The position numbers were made by a program, and so were the translations under genes. This document shows positions 49,601 to 62,355 of a stretch of 64,000 nucleotides of DNA, in pieces. The notes below the pieces were generated by a model. The model saw only the letters and a program-made list of their open reading frames with translations. It searched no databases and was not told where the DNA came from. The DNA lies in the NCBI GenBank assembly GCA_022578605.1, contig MU394072.1, positions 546,880-610,879 on the forward strand, written 5' to 3'. This DNA is from Camillea tinctor (taxonomy: Eukaryota; Ascomycota; Sordariomycetes; Xylariales; Xylariaceae). Position 1 is the stretch's first letter, and each line of letters opens with the position of its first letter.

Positions 49601-49784
49601 GTGGTATTTGGCGTATGCGGCGGGTGAGTGACGGGATATTGTGTCTTTCTTTTTCCCCCTTTCTTTCCGTAAACCTCCTCACATCCCCTATTAATCATGA
49701 AGATGGTTTTTTTCTTTTGGAGAAAAAAAAGAGAGAGAAAATCAAAGGTCACTAACGATTATCTATAATACAGCTTTCATGTGA
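46683..49784 (+). CDS. Secreted endo-1,3-beta-glucanase, glycoside hydrolase family 81 (6 exons)
   Basis: Model: exons 46683-48245, 48322-48466, 48573-48874, 48960-49048, 49202-49623 and 49774-49784, 843 residues. All junctions keep phase. Four introns are GT-AG; the fourth (49049-49201) only fits as GC-AG (CG|GCAAGT...caacag|A), giving [10 protein letters not shown]. The start at 46683 gives a signal peptide ([17 protein letters not shown]); the upstream frame has no ATG. A Ser/Thr-rich stretch (about 60-155) precedes the GH81 domain, from HPVPRLGV and [14 protein letters not shown] (about 160) through DDHxFHYG-type [10 protein letters not shown] to the catalytic Glu segment [13 protein letters not shown] (about 671-683) and [12 protein letters not shown]81 enzymes cut beta-1,3-glucan and act in septum dissolution and wall turnover. 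A (CTAT)n repeat lies in intron 4. The last exon codes only AFM-stop and is the least certain. Confidence 0.92.
49060..49093. repeat. (CTAT)n/(CTAC)n microsatellite in GH81 intron 4
   Basis: Five or more CTAT units passing into CTAC units, inside the GC-AG intron just after its 5' splice site. Confidence 0.8.
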
Positions 49785-52700
49785 ACGAACGGACGACGAG
49801 CGAAACAAAGTATTAATGGGGGGCTTCTCCCCCTACGATTTGAACATTACACTGCTTTTTTGTTTGGTTTGGGGACGAATAAGACGGATGGACGAGCAAA
49901 TGACACGATTGGACATGAGAACTTGGCCTAATGAAGGAATGATTTGATCACCTCTCAACACATCCATCCTCCTATGGATAGGGATAGATGTTGATGTTAT
50001 TTTCACTGCACCATTTGAATATTTCCCCCCCTCTCTTACAATCTGGGAGATCTCAGATGGATGATGGGTAACGGGATTTCCTTCTCTCTTCAGGACTACG
50101 ATAATGAATAGGCAGGATTCAAGAAGAGAGAGCAAGAGAGGGAGAGGAGATGGACCAAGAGAGAAGGAGGTGACCTCAATGATCTGTCGAAGCGTATCTT
50201 CCCAGATCACATAACCCACCCCATACCTACACCTACGCCCCTTATTACCAACTAATTACATTGATAGACAGATAAGATGTTAGAGAGGCATCCCATATAA
50301 AGAATCAACCCCCTGTACCCTTTTTTTATCATCTTCAATTACGTCTCTCCCTCCGCCTCGTTGAAGTGATATGTAAAAATTACTGTTTTGTCCTTTTTAA
50401 ACCCGTTTAGTAAGAAATGGGGCAGTTAACGTGATATGTCAATTGATCCTTTCCCTTCCTGTCTCCCACCCCTGAGGCTAAGCAGAAAATTCCTATTCTG
50501 TACTTCTTTCTTTACCTTATTTGTAGGAGCATGTGCTATTTCAAGGCACCTATCTGATGAGAGATGAGGCTTGTACACTGCATACAGGAAAAAAGAAAGG
50601 GTTATGTGATATTTGGAAGGGATCTCGTTAGGTATCTATCTAAGGTATGTGAAATTACGTACCCCGTGCATTGGAACTTTTGGGGCTGAGGGAACGCAAA
50701 GTGACGAGAGGGAGGTTTTTACACTTCTTTAGTCACATACACTAGGTTAGATATATGTATAGATTGGGGCCGGGGAAGGGGGATACAACACGGACAGTCA
50801 CAGATTTGCACTTACATGGCAATGCAAATAACTATGGGAGGATCGGTATGTTGCACATTTTATCTACAACAACTCGGGCACACAACATACGCACATGTGC
50901 AATAATTGATTGGTGGGCGCTTTCTGTGCTTCCCGGACGGGCAATTTCTGGTTGGTGTGATTCACCTACATAGATAGATATTACATGGCTAAGTAGCCCG
51001 GTAAACAAGTATGTTCCCTCGTGCTATATTAAATCATCTATCTGCGTTCCATGTGTTAAGCACCCTACATTATCTGACCTTACCTTACTAACTACCTATG
51101 TTTAGCTATGTGTCGTGGGATGCGCAGCCATGCATGCAGAGGTCGGTAGGCACTGAGTAAGGCATGTTTATGTAGGGGCGCGCGCGTACAACTGGTTAGA
51201 TGCAGATGGGTACGTCGTTCATGTACTAAGTAATACGTGCATTCTTCGTTCTTCAAGGGCTATGTAATCTACCGGATTTGGGATCTAGGTTACATACTTA
51301 CGCGCTAGACTTCGAAGAGGGGGGGTTACATGGCGGTTATTTATCAATATGTTAGAAGTATGTATCTCACTTATAAGGTGATGCATACTCTTGTACACAC
51401 ATTTTTAGCAGCATGTGGGAATGGGGAGTTCTAATGTTGTAAATTCCACAGACTTATACTATATTGATCTTGGCATTGCTTTACTAGAACAAAGCATTAA
51501 AAAAATTAGGATCGAATGACGTCGTAGTTGTTTGTTGTTTCGACTAAACTTGCTAACAATTACCTACTAGGTATGCATCTAGGTCTGGATAGCTCAAACT
51601 TGGAAAAGGGATTCTACGATTTATGCTAGCATACATCATACCTATACCTACCTAGCCTATAGACTTCTTGATCAGTTGGACTATAGACTAGCTAATCGTG
51701 AAACTTGTTTTATCGATAAGGCAGCGTTGCGTTGTTCTGGTCTGGGCGGGGGAACTTGTCAAGTCGGTACCAATCCCAATGCGTCAAGGAACAGAGATCT
51801 GTGGATAACGTAGGGGTAACACAAACACACAACCCACACATCCCCCTGTCGTCTGCAAGCAAGAGCTCTAGACCCTGGAGCCCTCCGAGCCCTCCTGGAC
51901 CCCTTTAGCTGTGTCTGCTGTGGTCAGTGTGGTGTGGTTAGGGGAAAGTAGGTAGGAGTCGGAGGCCTCCTCTTTTCTTTTTCATCCCATCTTATCCTAT
52001 TCGCACACAGGCACATTTTTCACACCGCACCCCCCTTACCACTCCCTACTCCTCCCCCCCAAAAATCCTGATACATTACCTCCAGGGATGTGTCGGTTGA
52101 AACTTTAGAACCATTTTCTTTTTCTACACCACGCTAGCATGTACACAGCCACTCTTGGCAAAATATCTACGACGTATGTTTACATACCGTCTATTGGTCC
52201 CTAATGCAACTGAATATCGCGATTTTCGGGGGATGTTGTGTTGTTGTATGCGGTGTTTTCTTGAAATGTGTTGTCTGGTCCAATGGCATTTACCGGGCTT
52301 CTTGTGTAGCCTGTTAGGTGAGCCGTATATATTATTCATGATCTTCTCTTAGCAGATAAACCAAATATGGGAACGGGGAAGGGTGGTGACGATGATGATG
52401 ATGCTGATGACGACTAGGATAAAACCGACCGATCTGAGAAGGGGAGGAAAACGGCGGAGGTTAAGATTTACCACACCAGTATTTTAAAGTTAGCGCGCTG
52501 CACCCGGTGCACGGTCAGTTTGAATAAATGAATCCCTGCTATCTTGCATAAATTGATTAGATACCTAGTGCACAACTAGTTTGATTCGGCGAAATAAAAC
52601 CTATCCGTTTATTGCTATATCGTCAAAAGGGAAATCAAACGGAGATTAGTTTATATACCAGCGTACGACACTGACTACGACGTATATAGCCAAACTCCGT

Positions 52701-54927
52701 GTATAGTTGTAGGTTCTGCAAACTCTCGGCGTAGACGTCTTAGTGAATGTGTTTGTCGTACGCAGGCCCAGAAATGCTCCTGAGGCATCCGAGCTTGGAA
52801 CATATCCAGTGCTGAGCTTACCAAAGAAATCAGCACGGAGGTGCTCACCTTACCACCTTACAAATAATCTCGTATTCCAATAAGCTATTGAAGATATTTG
52901 TATTGCTGGTCTTGAGGCATACGGGTAGCGCGATCCAGTCTTATAGCTACGACATTGCTTTTGGATTCACAAATAGGTGATACTTACTTAAGATAGATAG
53001 GGAGGAAGGACCTGTGTAACGGGCTTCTAAAGGCCCGGCCGGTTGTGTGTGATAATAAGATAATCTCGGGAAACCTTGATGTCAAGATTACCCAAGGCGT
53101 TCTCAATTTCATGTTATATAGGAGTCTCCGGACAAGATACAAGCGGTAAGCTGGCCGGAGGGGTCCACCGCCCGCTACGCTTTCTTATCTGTATCTGAAA
53201 TGAAGCCGGTGTAGAGGCATAAATGTGGGATTGCATAAGCTTAGGCGGATGTTGGCGATGGTTGCTTCGGTAGTTGTTTTGGTTTTGCTTACTCCTGTTC
53301 ATCTATCCTGTATAACCTGAATGTAAAGTTGTGAAGCGGAGATTTCGGAGATAATGCGTTTCTGGGCGTAGATGTCTTGGAGAGGGAGCTAAAGTGAGGA
53401 TGATATAAGATTGTGAAGAATGTTGAAGTGAAGACATTAAAGACCTCTGCCAAGTGTTGAAGTTTATATGTAGTCTGATGAGATAGGGAGATACTAGGTA
53501 CCGTTTTCTACGCGTAAAGATCCGTACCTATTGACTTGATATCTACTATATGCATAACTTTCATAAGCGCTAGGTTAACAAACGAGGCACTTATAGTGTT
53601 TAATGGGGAATATGCGGAAGCGTGGGTCCCAATTGTTCGGTATTGTCGATCATTTGGAACGCAAGCTCAAGCTTGATATCTTGGAAAGTAGAGCTAATGT
53701 GGGGCAAACGTCCCTTTAGACTCCGCCATAGAAACATCATCTTGGTTTTGAAGGGAGGAAGGGGAAGGACGTAGTAAAAAAAAAAAAAGTCTCGCGCCAC
53801 GTTTTACCTTAATAGTCTTGCATCTGATACGCAGACAGGTACCCGAAAGTGGGGAAGGTTAACTTCATTATTGACGACGAGACTTTACTCAGGTTGTCCA
53901 CTTTCCCAAGAATGACATGGTTCATTTTCCTATTCGTATCGAAAGAGAGACCGCTCTGACATTCGTTTACTTGTTGTCGTTGTCAGGTTGTTACCTTGAT
54001 GTTAGTTGCATTTAGGTCAAGCAAATGTGAATCCTTACCGTATTTACATATTACACTAAAAAACATGCTGCTAGTGTGTCAAGATATACACTTTTTGTGC
54101 ATAAAGTTTGTTAGCTTCGGTACATATGTACCTTCTTACTTTGTATAACACCACCCTATGTACGTAACGTGTTTGGTAGGTATGAGGTGGAAGTCACGAA
54201 CACACACAACATGGGGAAGTTCCTAACTCCTAGTGTGGATTAAATATATTAGTTGTACGGGCTATTTCTTATCTCTACTCTACTATCTTAGTACTTCGTA
54301 CTTACTCATCCCATCCCCTAACCTACTAACTTATCTATACCCATTTCAAATTCCCTCTCTTTTCTTTTTCATCCTTTGTACTGCAGACTGAAACAACCCA
54401 CGAACCAGAAGTCCGGTTTGGGAACAGATGCACACAACATATGATTACTTCATTACCTGTGTTAGTATTACCTACCATCTCATCACAGCCGTTAATTGCA
54501 CACTCAAATCTATTCCCTCGACTACTGCTACTATTACATGTTACTTACATGTCGTAGCGTCAAAGTGCTTTACTGTCACAGCGCCAAATGATCTGCCACG
54601 ATACCACGAACCCCTACCTTTAAGTAGACTACTACTAATTGACCTAACCTAGGTACTTGGCTCTATAGTTCTTCTCATCTTGCGCCCTTCTTGGCCGCCC
54701 TTACTATTCCTACTTCCTGCCTACGGCTACCACTACTTACGCCCCCCCATCCCATCCCATCCTATTCATCCATACCCCCGATAAGCAAGCCATAAACAAA
54801 GACCAAGAGCCCTACCGGTTCACACTGCCTCGGCGCCCCGATTCTTTGTAATTTGAGCTAGATCCTGGGCATTGCCTACCTGTCAGTCACTCTTAAGCCT
54901 GAAATAGTCAAGGCCGACAACGTAGCC
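49785..54927. other. Long intergenic region, no supported gene
   Basis: About 5.1 kb. Only short open frames without motifs are present. The region has many GGTAGGTA/TACCTA words and polypyrimidine stretches. A run of GAT/GAC triplets is at 52390-52415. The last few hundred bases (54280-54900) are C/T-rich and probably form the exchanger promoter and leader. Confidence 0.5.
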
Positions 54928-57107
54928 ATGCCCGTGGCATGTAAGTACTTGACCTCTTACAATAACTGCCCTCCTGCCACCACCGTCATCACCAACCCTT
55001 AGACATCCTACTCCTCTCAGAATCCCTTCTCAACTCCCTTACATACCCCGAAAAGGAAATTACATAATATACCCGATTCTTGATCACAGAACCAGTCTTG
55101 TCTCCCTTTTCTGCTTCATTATTTATCATTTGTTTTCGATTCCGGTTGCGCGCTACATTCCTGGGGAGCATGGTAGTTGCTGTTACCAGAGCAATTCCTT
55201 GATCAAGTGCCTATAAACTAATAATGCCGCGTGATGGATCGTAATACAGTACCGAGTTTCCTTGGAAAAGTGCGCAAAGTAGCTACAGGAATGTCTGGCC
55301 ACCATGCGCATCATGAGAACGGAGAGCCGCACGAAGGTACCCCTCTGGTAGGTGGCCGACTGAACGGGCACTCTCCGTCCCCGTGTCATAGCAAGACCTG
55401 GGAATTCTTCTTCAACTCGAAATACACCCCCGGTGCCGACAGTCCGAAGCCATGGGTGAGCTATCCAGCGCACGTGTGGCACATCGCCAAGGCCACTCTA
55501 TTGAGCAGTATGTGTGTTCTTCAGAGACTCGGGCCTTTCCCGTTGCTAATTGAATCTCGTTCCGCTAGGCCCTGTAAATGTTCTCCTTTTCGCTGTACCA
55601 ATTGGTATTGTTGCCGGGAGCACCGGATGGGATCCCATCGCCGTCTTCACCATTAACTTCTTCGCCATCATTCCATTAGCCGCCGTCCTATCATTCGCGA
55701 CGGAAGAGATATCTGTAGAGCTCGGTGAGGCTCTGGGTGGTCTTTTAAATGCTACTTTCGGCAATGCGGTCGAGTTGATTGTAAGTCGGCCCCCACCCTG
55801 ACAACCCCATATTACCCGCCCTGCTAAGATCTATACCCTACAGGTTAGCATAATCGCTTTAAAGGAAAGACAAATCGAGGTGGTTAAGTCTTCTATGATT
55901 GGCTCCATTCTTTCGAACCTCCTTCTTGTCATGGGCATGTGTTTCTTCTTCGGCGGCATCGTCAACATGACTGATGAGCACGGTAACGGGCGGGAGCAGA
56001 GATTTGCATCTATTACTGCGCAAACAACTTCTTCGCTAATGACCCTGTCTGCCGCTTCTATTATTCTCCCTGGAACCGTGAGAACTCCTGCGCTAACCAT
56101 TAGACTGGGTATGATGACTGACACGCGCATAGCTTTTCATGGTCATCGGGGCTGCTCGAGGCGACAAGGAACCTGAGCGCACCAAAACCATCCTCTCCCT
56201 CTCGCGCGGCACGGCTATTATCCTGCTCGCCCTCTACGTTCTGTACCTTGTTTTCCAGCTGAAGACGCACCACAATCTATTTGGCAACCAGGAAGACATC
56301 AAACCAAACCCGTCGCAGCTCGAATCCCAGTCCGACCATGATTTATCCCATGATCTACCGACTCCGGCAGCAAGCGAGGGTGCCCTGGAAGGTGCTGAGG
56401 AGGAGGAGGAAGAAGAAGAGGTTCACATGAGCCCCTGGTCCGCCGCTGGTGTCCTCATTGTAACGACGATTCTCGTATCTATTTGCGCGGACTACTTGGT
56501 AGACAGCATCGATTCCCTGGTAGAGCGTGCCCATATCAGCCGCAGTTTCATTGGCCTCATACTTATCCCTATCGTTGGTAATGCTGCGGAACACGTCACA
56601 GCAGTGGTGGTTGCAGTGAAGAACAAGATGGACCTGGTACGTGGCTTCTGTGTAAGGAACATGTTGTGCTATATGACTAAACTACAATCTAGGCCATGGG
56701 TGTTGCAATTGGGTCTAGTATCCAAATTGCTCTTTTTGTAACGCCGTTCCTCGTTGTTCTCGGTTGGATTATGGATCGAAATATGGACTTGCACTTCGAA
56801 ACTTGTGAGTAGCATCTTGTCCCTTGACCCTTTGGCACTACTAACTGGATTATAGTTGAAACGGTTGCTTTCGCATTATCTGTATTAGTAGTGATCTACA
56901 CAGTTCAGGACGGAGCCTCTAACTATTTGGAGGGCGCAATGGTAACATCTATAAAGGATCCTTAACTCTGAAGAATAGAAGCTAACTAGATATTAGTTAA
57001 TGGCGCTTTACGTTATAATCGCGTTGGCTTTCTTTGTTACCCCGAGCGAATATTTCGACACAGAGAAGGTGACCGGGCTTATAAGTCACATTACGAGTTC
57101 TTCGTAA
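54928..57107 (+). CDS. Vacuolar Ca2+/H+ exchanger, CAX family (8 exons)
   Basis: Model: 54928-54940, 55250-55507, 55569-55780, 55844-56077, 56133-56636, 56693-56804, 56856-56941 and 56997-57107, 509 residues. Exons 2-8 are firm: every intron (51-63 bases) is GT-AG, most with ctaa branch points. The first exon is tiny (MPVA plus one base) with a perfect GTAAGT donor and a 309-base intron; the alternative is an in-frame ATG at 55234. The two signature repeats of the family are present: [19 protein letters not shown] (about 155) and [19 protein letters not shown] (about 388). They form the cation path with paired Glu residues. Between the halves is an acidic run (EEEEEEEE, about 331-340), also typical. 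Several hydrophobic segments ([34 protein letters not shown]) fit about eleven helices. Vcx1-type exchangers load Ca2+ into the vacuole using the proton gradient. Confidence 0.93.
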
Positions 57108-58035
57108 CGTTTTATTCGGCATGTCACTGAAATAGATAAAATGCGTGTAGAAGCGCGCAATTTCACGACGAAAATGACTGGAAGAGACAACAGAATATCC
57201 AGGATATTTCCATGCGAATTTCCTTGGACGGGTATCCCTTCGATAATTTGGGATATTGCTTCTAAAAAAAATCGTCATTGTATATACTGTACATTATTAC
57301 TTAGGTTGTAAGAAGCAGAACACGGTTGGCAGACAAGATCAAGAAGAGGCGTTGATAGAGAATTTGAAAAGGCTGCGCCATTGATAAAACGAGGTTGTTG
57401 AGTAGATTCAGTAAGAGCTATTATACCTGAAGAAGAGAGCAAGACGATGATGCCCTCACAGGCATTTTATATGTATAGGCAGAGAGAGGTTATACATGTA
57501 TGTATACCTGGTAGGAATTGTCCAATTATAAGAGCGACAATGCAATGGAAATTTCTATATGAGGTACTATGTATCAATCAGAGTGGAGCTCGACTTAAAT
57601 GTGGGGTAGCCAGTGGTCATTGGCGCGCCATAGATCAAGAGTGGAGATAACGTCATTGTCTACCTCGGGCTATACAAACGAGGTGTCTTAGTAATTTGTG
57701 TCTTGCATCTGTTATCTTTCTCTACCTCATTTATCGATTGATTGTATATCTTAGGTAGTTGACCTAAGTAACCTCCATTTTCATTTCTCCTCTTCCTTGC
57801 CAGAACACTGCTACATGTATTCCCTCCGTACTGCTTGTCGACGGATCAGCCTACAAGCATCTTTTCTGCGTCCAATTAAACCATTTGCAAGTGAGCGCAA
57901 TTTTCTATTTTTTTTTCTTGTCCTTTGTATATTTCATCTCATTTACCCCACCATCATCGTGAAGGGCGTGTTTTATATGTCACCAGAGTGCTGATCGCAA
58001 CACCCCACCCAGACGTTAGCCGAACCTTCGCAGCC
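57108..58035. other. Intergenic region between the exchanger and GLO1
   Basis: About 0.9 kb with the exchanger 3' flank and the GLO1 promoter. No supported coding region. Confidence 0.5.
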
Positions 58036-59362
58036 ATGGCGACAACTACCAATACAAACAACTACAAATTTAACCACTCGATGTAAGCAGCAGCAGTAGT
58101 AGTAATGAGAAGGTTAGTGGGCTTTCGCTGAAAACCCCCGACCTGCAGGCTACGAGTGAAGGACCCCAAGGAATCAGGTATATAATTCTTCACCTACTTC
58201 TCATATACGCCCAGGCTACTTACAATAAAATAACTCAGAGCTAAGCTAATACTTGTGTACCACTGTAGTCAAGTTCTATGAGTTCCTGGGCATGAGCGTA
58301 GTCAAGAAGCTATCCTTCCCAGAAGCCAAGTTCGACCTATACTTCCTAAGCTACGATGGACCCTCGGCCCTGTCTCGCGGAAACAGCACCTTTGATCGCG
58401 AAGGAGTGATCGAGCTTACACACAACTACGGGACAGAGAGTGACCCTAACTACCGGATCAACAACGGCAACGCCGAGCCACATCGCGGTTTTGGTCATGT
58501 TTGCATCAGCGTCGATCATATCCAGGCCGCCTGCAAACGTATCGAAGATGCTGGTTACAAGTTCCAAAAGAAGCTCGCCGATGGGCGAATGAAGAATATC
58601 GCATTTGCGCTTGACCCAGATGGATACTGGGTCGAGATCATCAGTAAGAAGATAGGTAGCAAAGGCGCCGACGACCCGGAGGAGGAAGGAAAAGAGACGG
58701 ACCCTAGGACGTATCGAATGGTATGTGCTACTCCTGCATGGCCTAGTTAAATCCTCTGGTTATTCCTCAGACGCCGACTGACTATGTTGTACAACGGTAC
58801 AGAACCACACCATGATCCGGGTTAAGGACGCTGAGAAGTCGCTCAAATTCTACCAGGAAGTGTTGGGAATGACTCTTTTCCGCACTGTAGAGCAGTCTGC
58901 CGCAAAGTTCAACTTGTATTTCCTTGGCTACCCGGGCTCTAAGGGAATGCCTGAGGGTGGTTTTACGGCTGACTATGAGGGCTTGCTCGAGCTTACATGG
59001 AATTATGGCACCGAGAAAGATGAAAACTTCAAGTACCACGACGGAAACTCAGAGCCCCAGGGTTTCGGTCACATCTGTAAGTGCCAATTTGAATCACCAG
59101 CCTCGATTTATGACTAGGAAGATTCCCGAACCTTGTCTATAATATTCGATCCTTTGGAAGATAGGAGTTCGTACTAATTTATACAGGTGTTTCCGTTGAC
59201 AATCTCGATGCTGCGTGTTCACGATTCGAGACTATGAACTGCAATTGGAAAAAGAGACTCACTGATGGGCGTATGAGGAATGTCGCTTTCCTTCTTGACC
59301 CCGATGGTTATTGGGTTGAAATTGTACAGAATGAGCGCTTTGCTGGCAAGGAGAACTTTTAA
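58036..59362 (+). CDS. GLO1: Glyoxalase I (lactoylglutathione lyase), two-domain monomer (5 exons)
   Basis: Model: exons 58036-58082, 58149-58177, 58269-58720, 58803-59076 and 59187-59362, 325 residues, nearly the length of yeast Glo1 (326). All splice sites are GT-AG and all phases agree; exon 2 is only 29 bases. Two VOC domains lie in tandem. Each has a full metal-ligand set: domain 1 NHSMLRVKD, VIELTHNYG, GFGHVCISVD, GYWVEII; domain 2 NHTMIRVKD, LLELTWNYG, GFGHICVSVD, GYWVEIV. So both active sites look competent. An acidic linker (DDPEEEGKETDP) joins the halves. The enzyme isomerises the methylglyoxal-glutathione hemithioacetal to S-lactoylglutathione in the cytosol, the first step of methylglyoxal detoxification. 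The start at 58036 has a good context (gccATGG). Confidence 0.95.
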
Positions 59363-60504
59363 GATATAAGGAGTAAAAGCAAGAAGCTCGTATAACCGAA
59401 GCACAGAGAACAAAAAAGAGGCAAAAACAAGACGATTCTCTTGACTGCTGACTTATTTCACATGGTACCATATAGATTTTAACCCTAAACAGCGACTGCT
59501 TGGCTCACAACAACAGTGAATTGCCTGTGATAATGTGGTAGGTTTCTCCGTCTTGTCCCCCCACCCCTATTCTATCCGCCCTGCAGAGCTTAGCCGGTTG
59601 TTGGACAGTCCCGTAACCCACGCTACCCAACATCAGGTGGAAGTGCGCGAGACAAATAGTCCTACGTAATACGATGGTCTAAACACGGTAAGCATGCATA
59701 TAAGTCCATTGACAAACGCGGGGAGCAGAATGAGGGGTTCGACCACTCTTGGCACCCAGGGACTTTCTTCCTTTGTGAGCCTCCCGAATCATTGATATTC
59801 ACAAAGGACGCGTTGTTGGCGGGGTTTCCTCAAGAAGTTCCAACATATAAGGCGCTTTTTGCCTCTGCACGAATTCACCAATTGGATCGGCGCCCGCATA
59901 TTTCCTGTGGAGGTTATTGATCAACTTGTGAAACTCGCTCAATTATCAAGTAGCTCGGGGTGGCATTTAGCGAGCCCGCTGCAGGACTGAAGCCGGGGCC
60001 GGGTACTCCCTCACGTCTCATATGACCTTCCTGCTTGCATATGCGGACCGTCCGGCCTGACTGGCAAGGCAACGTGGCGTGGCGTGCGCCTCCCCTGCCT
60101 GACTATTTCCCATCAAGGGATCAAGAACTGCAATTATTGGCTGCTCAATGGATCTTCATTGCTTCCGTCTAGGCTTTTCCACAGTACCCTCCTCGTGGCA
60201 CGATCTTATCAAGTAACCCATATGGCTCTCGTTTACGAGCCTGTAGTAGAGGCGCGAACGCACCGTACGTAGCCTAACGGTGCGGAGTGCGGAGAAAGCT
60301 GGTAGGTATAAGACACACATGTTGACTAGATACAGATTTCAACTAGTGAAGTTACCTTCATACATCTTCCATCATATATCTTCTGATATCCGAGAGTATG
60401 CCAAGTTGATGAAAACACGCAGAATTCACAGGAACTTATGTGCCTTAACATCCACTTCATCTCGCCCCTTCAATATCCTCCCTTAACATATTAACAATAT
60501 CACA
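59363..60504. other. Intergenic region between GLO1 and phosphoglycerate dehydrogenase
   Basis: About 1.1 kb, no supported coding region. It holds the GLO1 3' flank and the promoter of the next gene, with a short AC/TA-rich leader before the ATG. Confidence 0.5.
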
Positions 60505-62355
60505 ATGGCTTCAGGTGTCGTGTCTGCTGGTGTCCAGACAACTAGAACGAGTACACCACTATCTCGACCACGGATTCTAGTCCCTGAAAAAGTGTCCCCG
60601 GATGGCCTTGCTCTACTTACAGCAGACTTCGAGGTCGAGTTCCGCCCCGGTCTGACTCCTGAGCAGCTCATCGAGGAGATCCCCGCGTACCATGGACTCA
60701 TTGTCCGGTCCGAGACCAAGGTCACTGCAGCCGTGCTAGCAGCAGCCCGGAATCTCCGTGTGGTCGCTCGGGCGGGTGTCGGCGTCGACAACATCGACGT
60801 GGACGCCGCTACGGCGCAAGGAATAGTAGTGGTGAACTCACCCTCAGGCAACATCGTCGCGGCGGCCGAGCACACGGTAGCACTGCTGCTCGCGACGGCG
60901 CGCAACATCGGGCGTGCAGACCGTGGATCTAAGGAAGGGCGTTGGGAGCGCAGCAGCCTTGTCGGCGTCGAAGTCGGCCGCAAGACCCTCGGCATCATCG
61001 GCCTCGGCAAGGTCGGCATGAAGGTGGCGCGCATCTGCGCCGCCGGCCTGGGAATGCGCGTCCTCGCCGTCGACCCCTACGCGAGCCCCGACCGCGCCCG
61101 CCAGGAGGGCGTCGAGCTCGTGCCCGCCCTCGCCGACCTGCTGCCCAACGTCGATTTCCTCACCATCCACACCCCCCTGCTCGCTAGCACCCTCGACCTC
61201 CTCGGCAAAGCCGAGTTCCGCACGATGAAGCCCACCGCCCGCGTGCTCAACGTCGCCCGCGGGGGCGTGTACAACGAAAAAGCGCTACTCAAGGCCCTGG
61301 ACGAGGGCTGGATCGCCGGCGCCGGGCTCGACGTGTACACGCAGGAGCCGCCCCCAGCACTTTCGCAACAAGATGACGATTCTGCGGCTCGCCTGCTCCG
61401 CCACCCTAAAGTTGTGGCCACCCCGCACCTGGGCGCCAGCACCGTCGAGGCGCAGGAGAACGTCAGCCTCGACGCGTGCACGCAGGTGCGCGCCGTGCTG
61501 CGCGGCGAGCCCCCCACCTCCGCCGTCAACGCGCCGCTCATCCCCGCGGAGGAGCACCGCCGCCTGCAGCCGTACGCGCGCCTGGTCGAGCGCATGGGCG
61601 CGCTGTACACGCAGCACTACGTCAACGGTCCGCGCGGGAGCAGCAGCAGCAGCAAGGGCCGTCTGGGCGGGCGCACCTTCGAGCTCGCGTACCGCGGCGA
61701 CCTAGCCAGCGCGGGCAACACGCGGCCCCTGCTCGCGGCCCTGGTGCGCGGGCTCGTGGGCCCCGTGTCGGACCGCGGCGGCAGGGACGTCAATATGGTC
61801 AACGCGGCGAAGGTCGCGGAGGAGAAGGGCTTCGTGATCAGCGAGGTAAGGGTCCACGGCGCGGAGGGGAGCGCGTTCGCGAGCCAGGTCACGCTGCGCG
61901 CGGGGAAGGCCGGGGGCCAGGTCATCGAGGGCTACGCGGCTGGCGAGAACATATACATCTCCAAGCTCGACCGGTTCACGGCGAGCTTCACGCCCGAGGG
62001 CACGCTGCTCATCCTGCACAACTACGACGAGCCCGGGAAGATCGGCGGCGTGGGCATGGTGCTCGGGCGGTACGGGATCAATATCTCGTTCATGCAGGTG
62101 GCGAGCTTGGACGTGGGGAGTAGGGGGCTGGAGGGCAAAGGGGGCGAGGATGAGGGCCTCGAGCTGACGAGGATGGATTCCGCGGTCGCGGGCGTGGGCG
62201 CGGGTAATACTAATAATGATAGTGCCAGTGTCAGCGGTGCGGGGGATAACGAGGCGCTCATGATTCTCGGCGTGGAGGGCGAGGTCACGAGAGAGGTTCT
62301 GGATGGGTTGGAGAAGGCGGAGGGCGTGCTCAATGTTAGCCTGGTTAGACTATAA
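60505..62355 (+). CDS. D-3-phosphoglycerate dehydrogenase, long form with C-terminal ACT domain
   Basis: Intronless, 616 residues, GC-rich. It oxidises 3-phosphoglycerate with NAD+, the first committed step of serine synthesis. The substrate domain comes first (RPRILVPEKVSPDGL), with GLIVRSETKV and RAGVGVDNIDVDAA. The NAD fold has GIIGLGKVG (Gly-x-Gly-x-x-Gly at 166-171) and an acidic residue after the next strand (AVDPYA). Catalytic residues are Arg252 (NVARGG), Glu281 (DVYTQEPP) and His308 (TPHLGAS). After the catalytic part come an intervening domain (about 345-490) and an ACT domain (LLILHNYDEPGKIGGVGMVL), as in the long SerA form of plants and many bacteria. A low-complexity Gly/Asp/Ser insert of about 45 residues interrupts the ACT domain. 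ACT domains usually bind serine for feedback control. The ATG at 60505 follows tatcaca, an acceptable context. Confidence 0.93.
   Translation: MASGVVSAGVQTTRTSTPLSRPRILVPEKVSPDGLALLTADFEVEFRPGLTPEQLIEEIPAYHGLIVRSETKVTAAVLAAARNLRVVARAGVGVDNIDVDAATAQGIVVVNSPSGNIVAAAEHTVALLLATARNIGRADRGSKEGRWERSSLVGVEVGRKTLGIIGLGKVGMKVARICAAGLGMRVLAVDPYASPDRARQEGVELVPALADLLPNVDFLTIHTPLLASTLDLLGKAEFRTMKPTARVLNVARGGVYNEKALLKALDEGWIAGAGLDVYTQEPPPALSQQDDDSAARLLRHPKVVATPHLGASTVEAQENVSLDACTQVRAVLRGEPPTSAVNAPLIPAEEHRRLQPYARLVERMGALYTQHYVNGPRGSSSSSKGRLGGRTFELAYRGDLASAGNTRPLLAALVRGLVGPVSDRGGRDVNMVNAAKVAEEKGFVISEVRVHGAEGSAFASQVTLRAGKAGGQVIEGYAAGENIYISKLDRFTASFTPEGTLLILHNYDEPGKIGGVGMVLGRYGINISFMQVASLDVGSRGLEGKGGEDEGLELTRMDSAVAGVGAGNTNNDSASVSGAGDNEALMILGVEGEVTREVLDGLEKAEGVLNVSLVRL

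Noticed and set aside
61077..62333. Several 100-215 codon frames overlapping phosphoglycerate dehydrogenase on both strands
   Set aside because: GC-rich shadow frames; the sense frame explains every catalytic motif.
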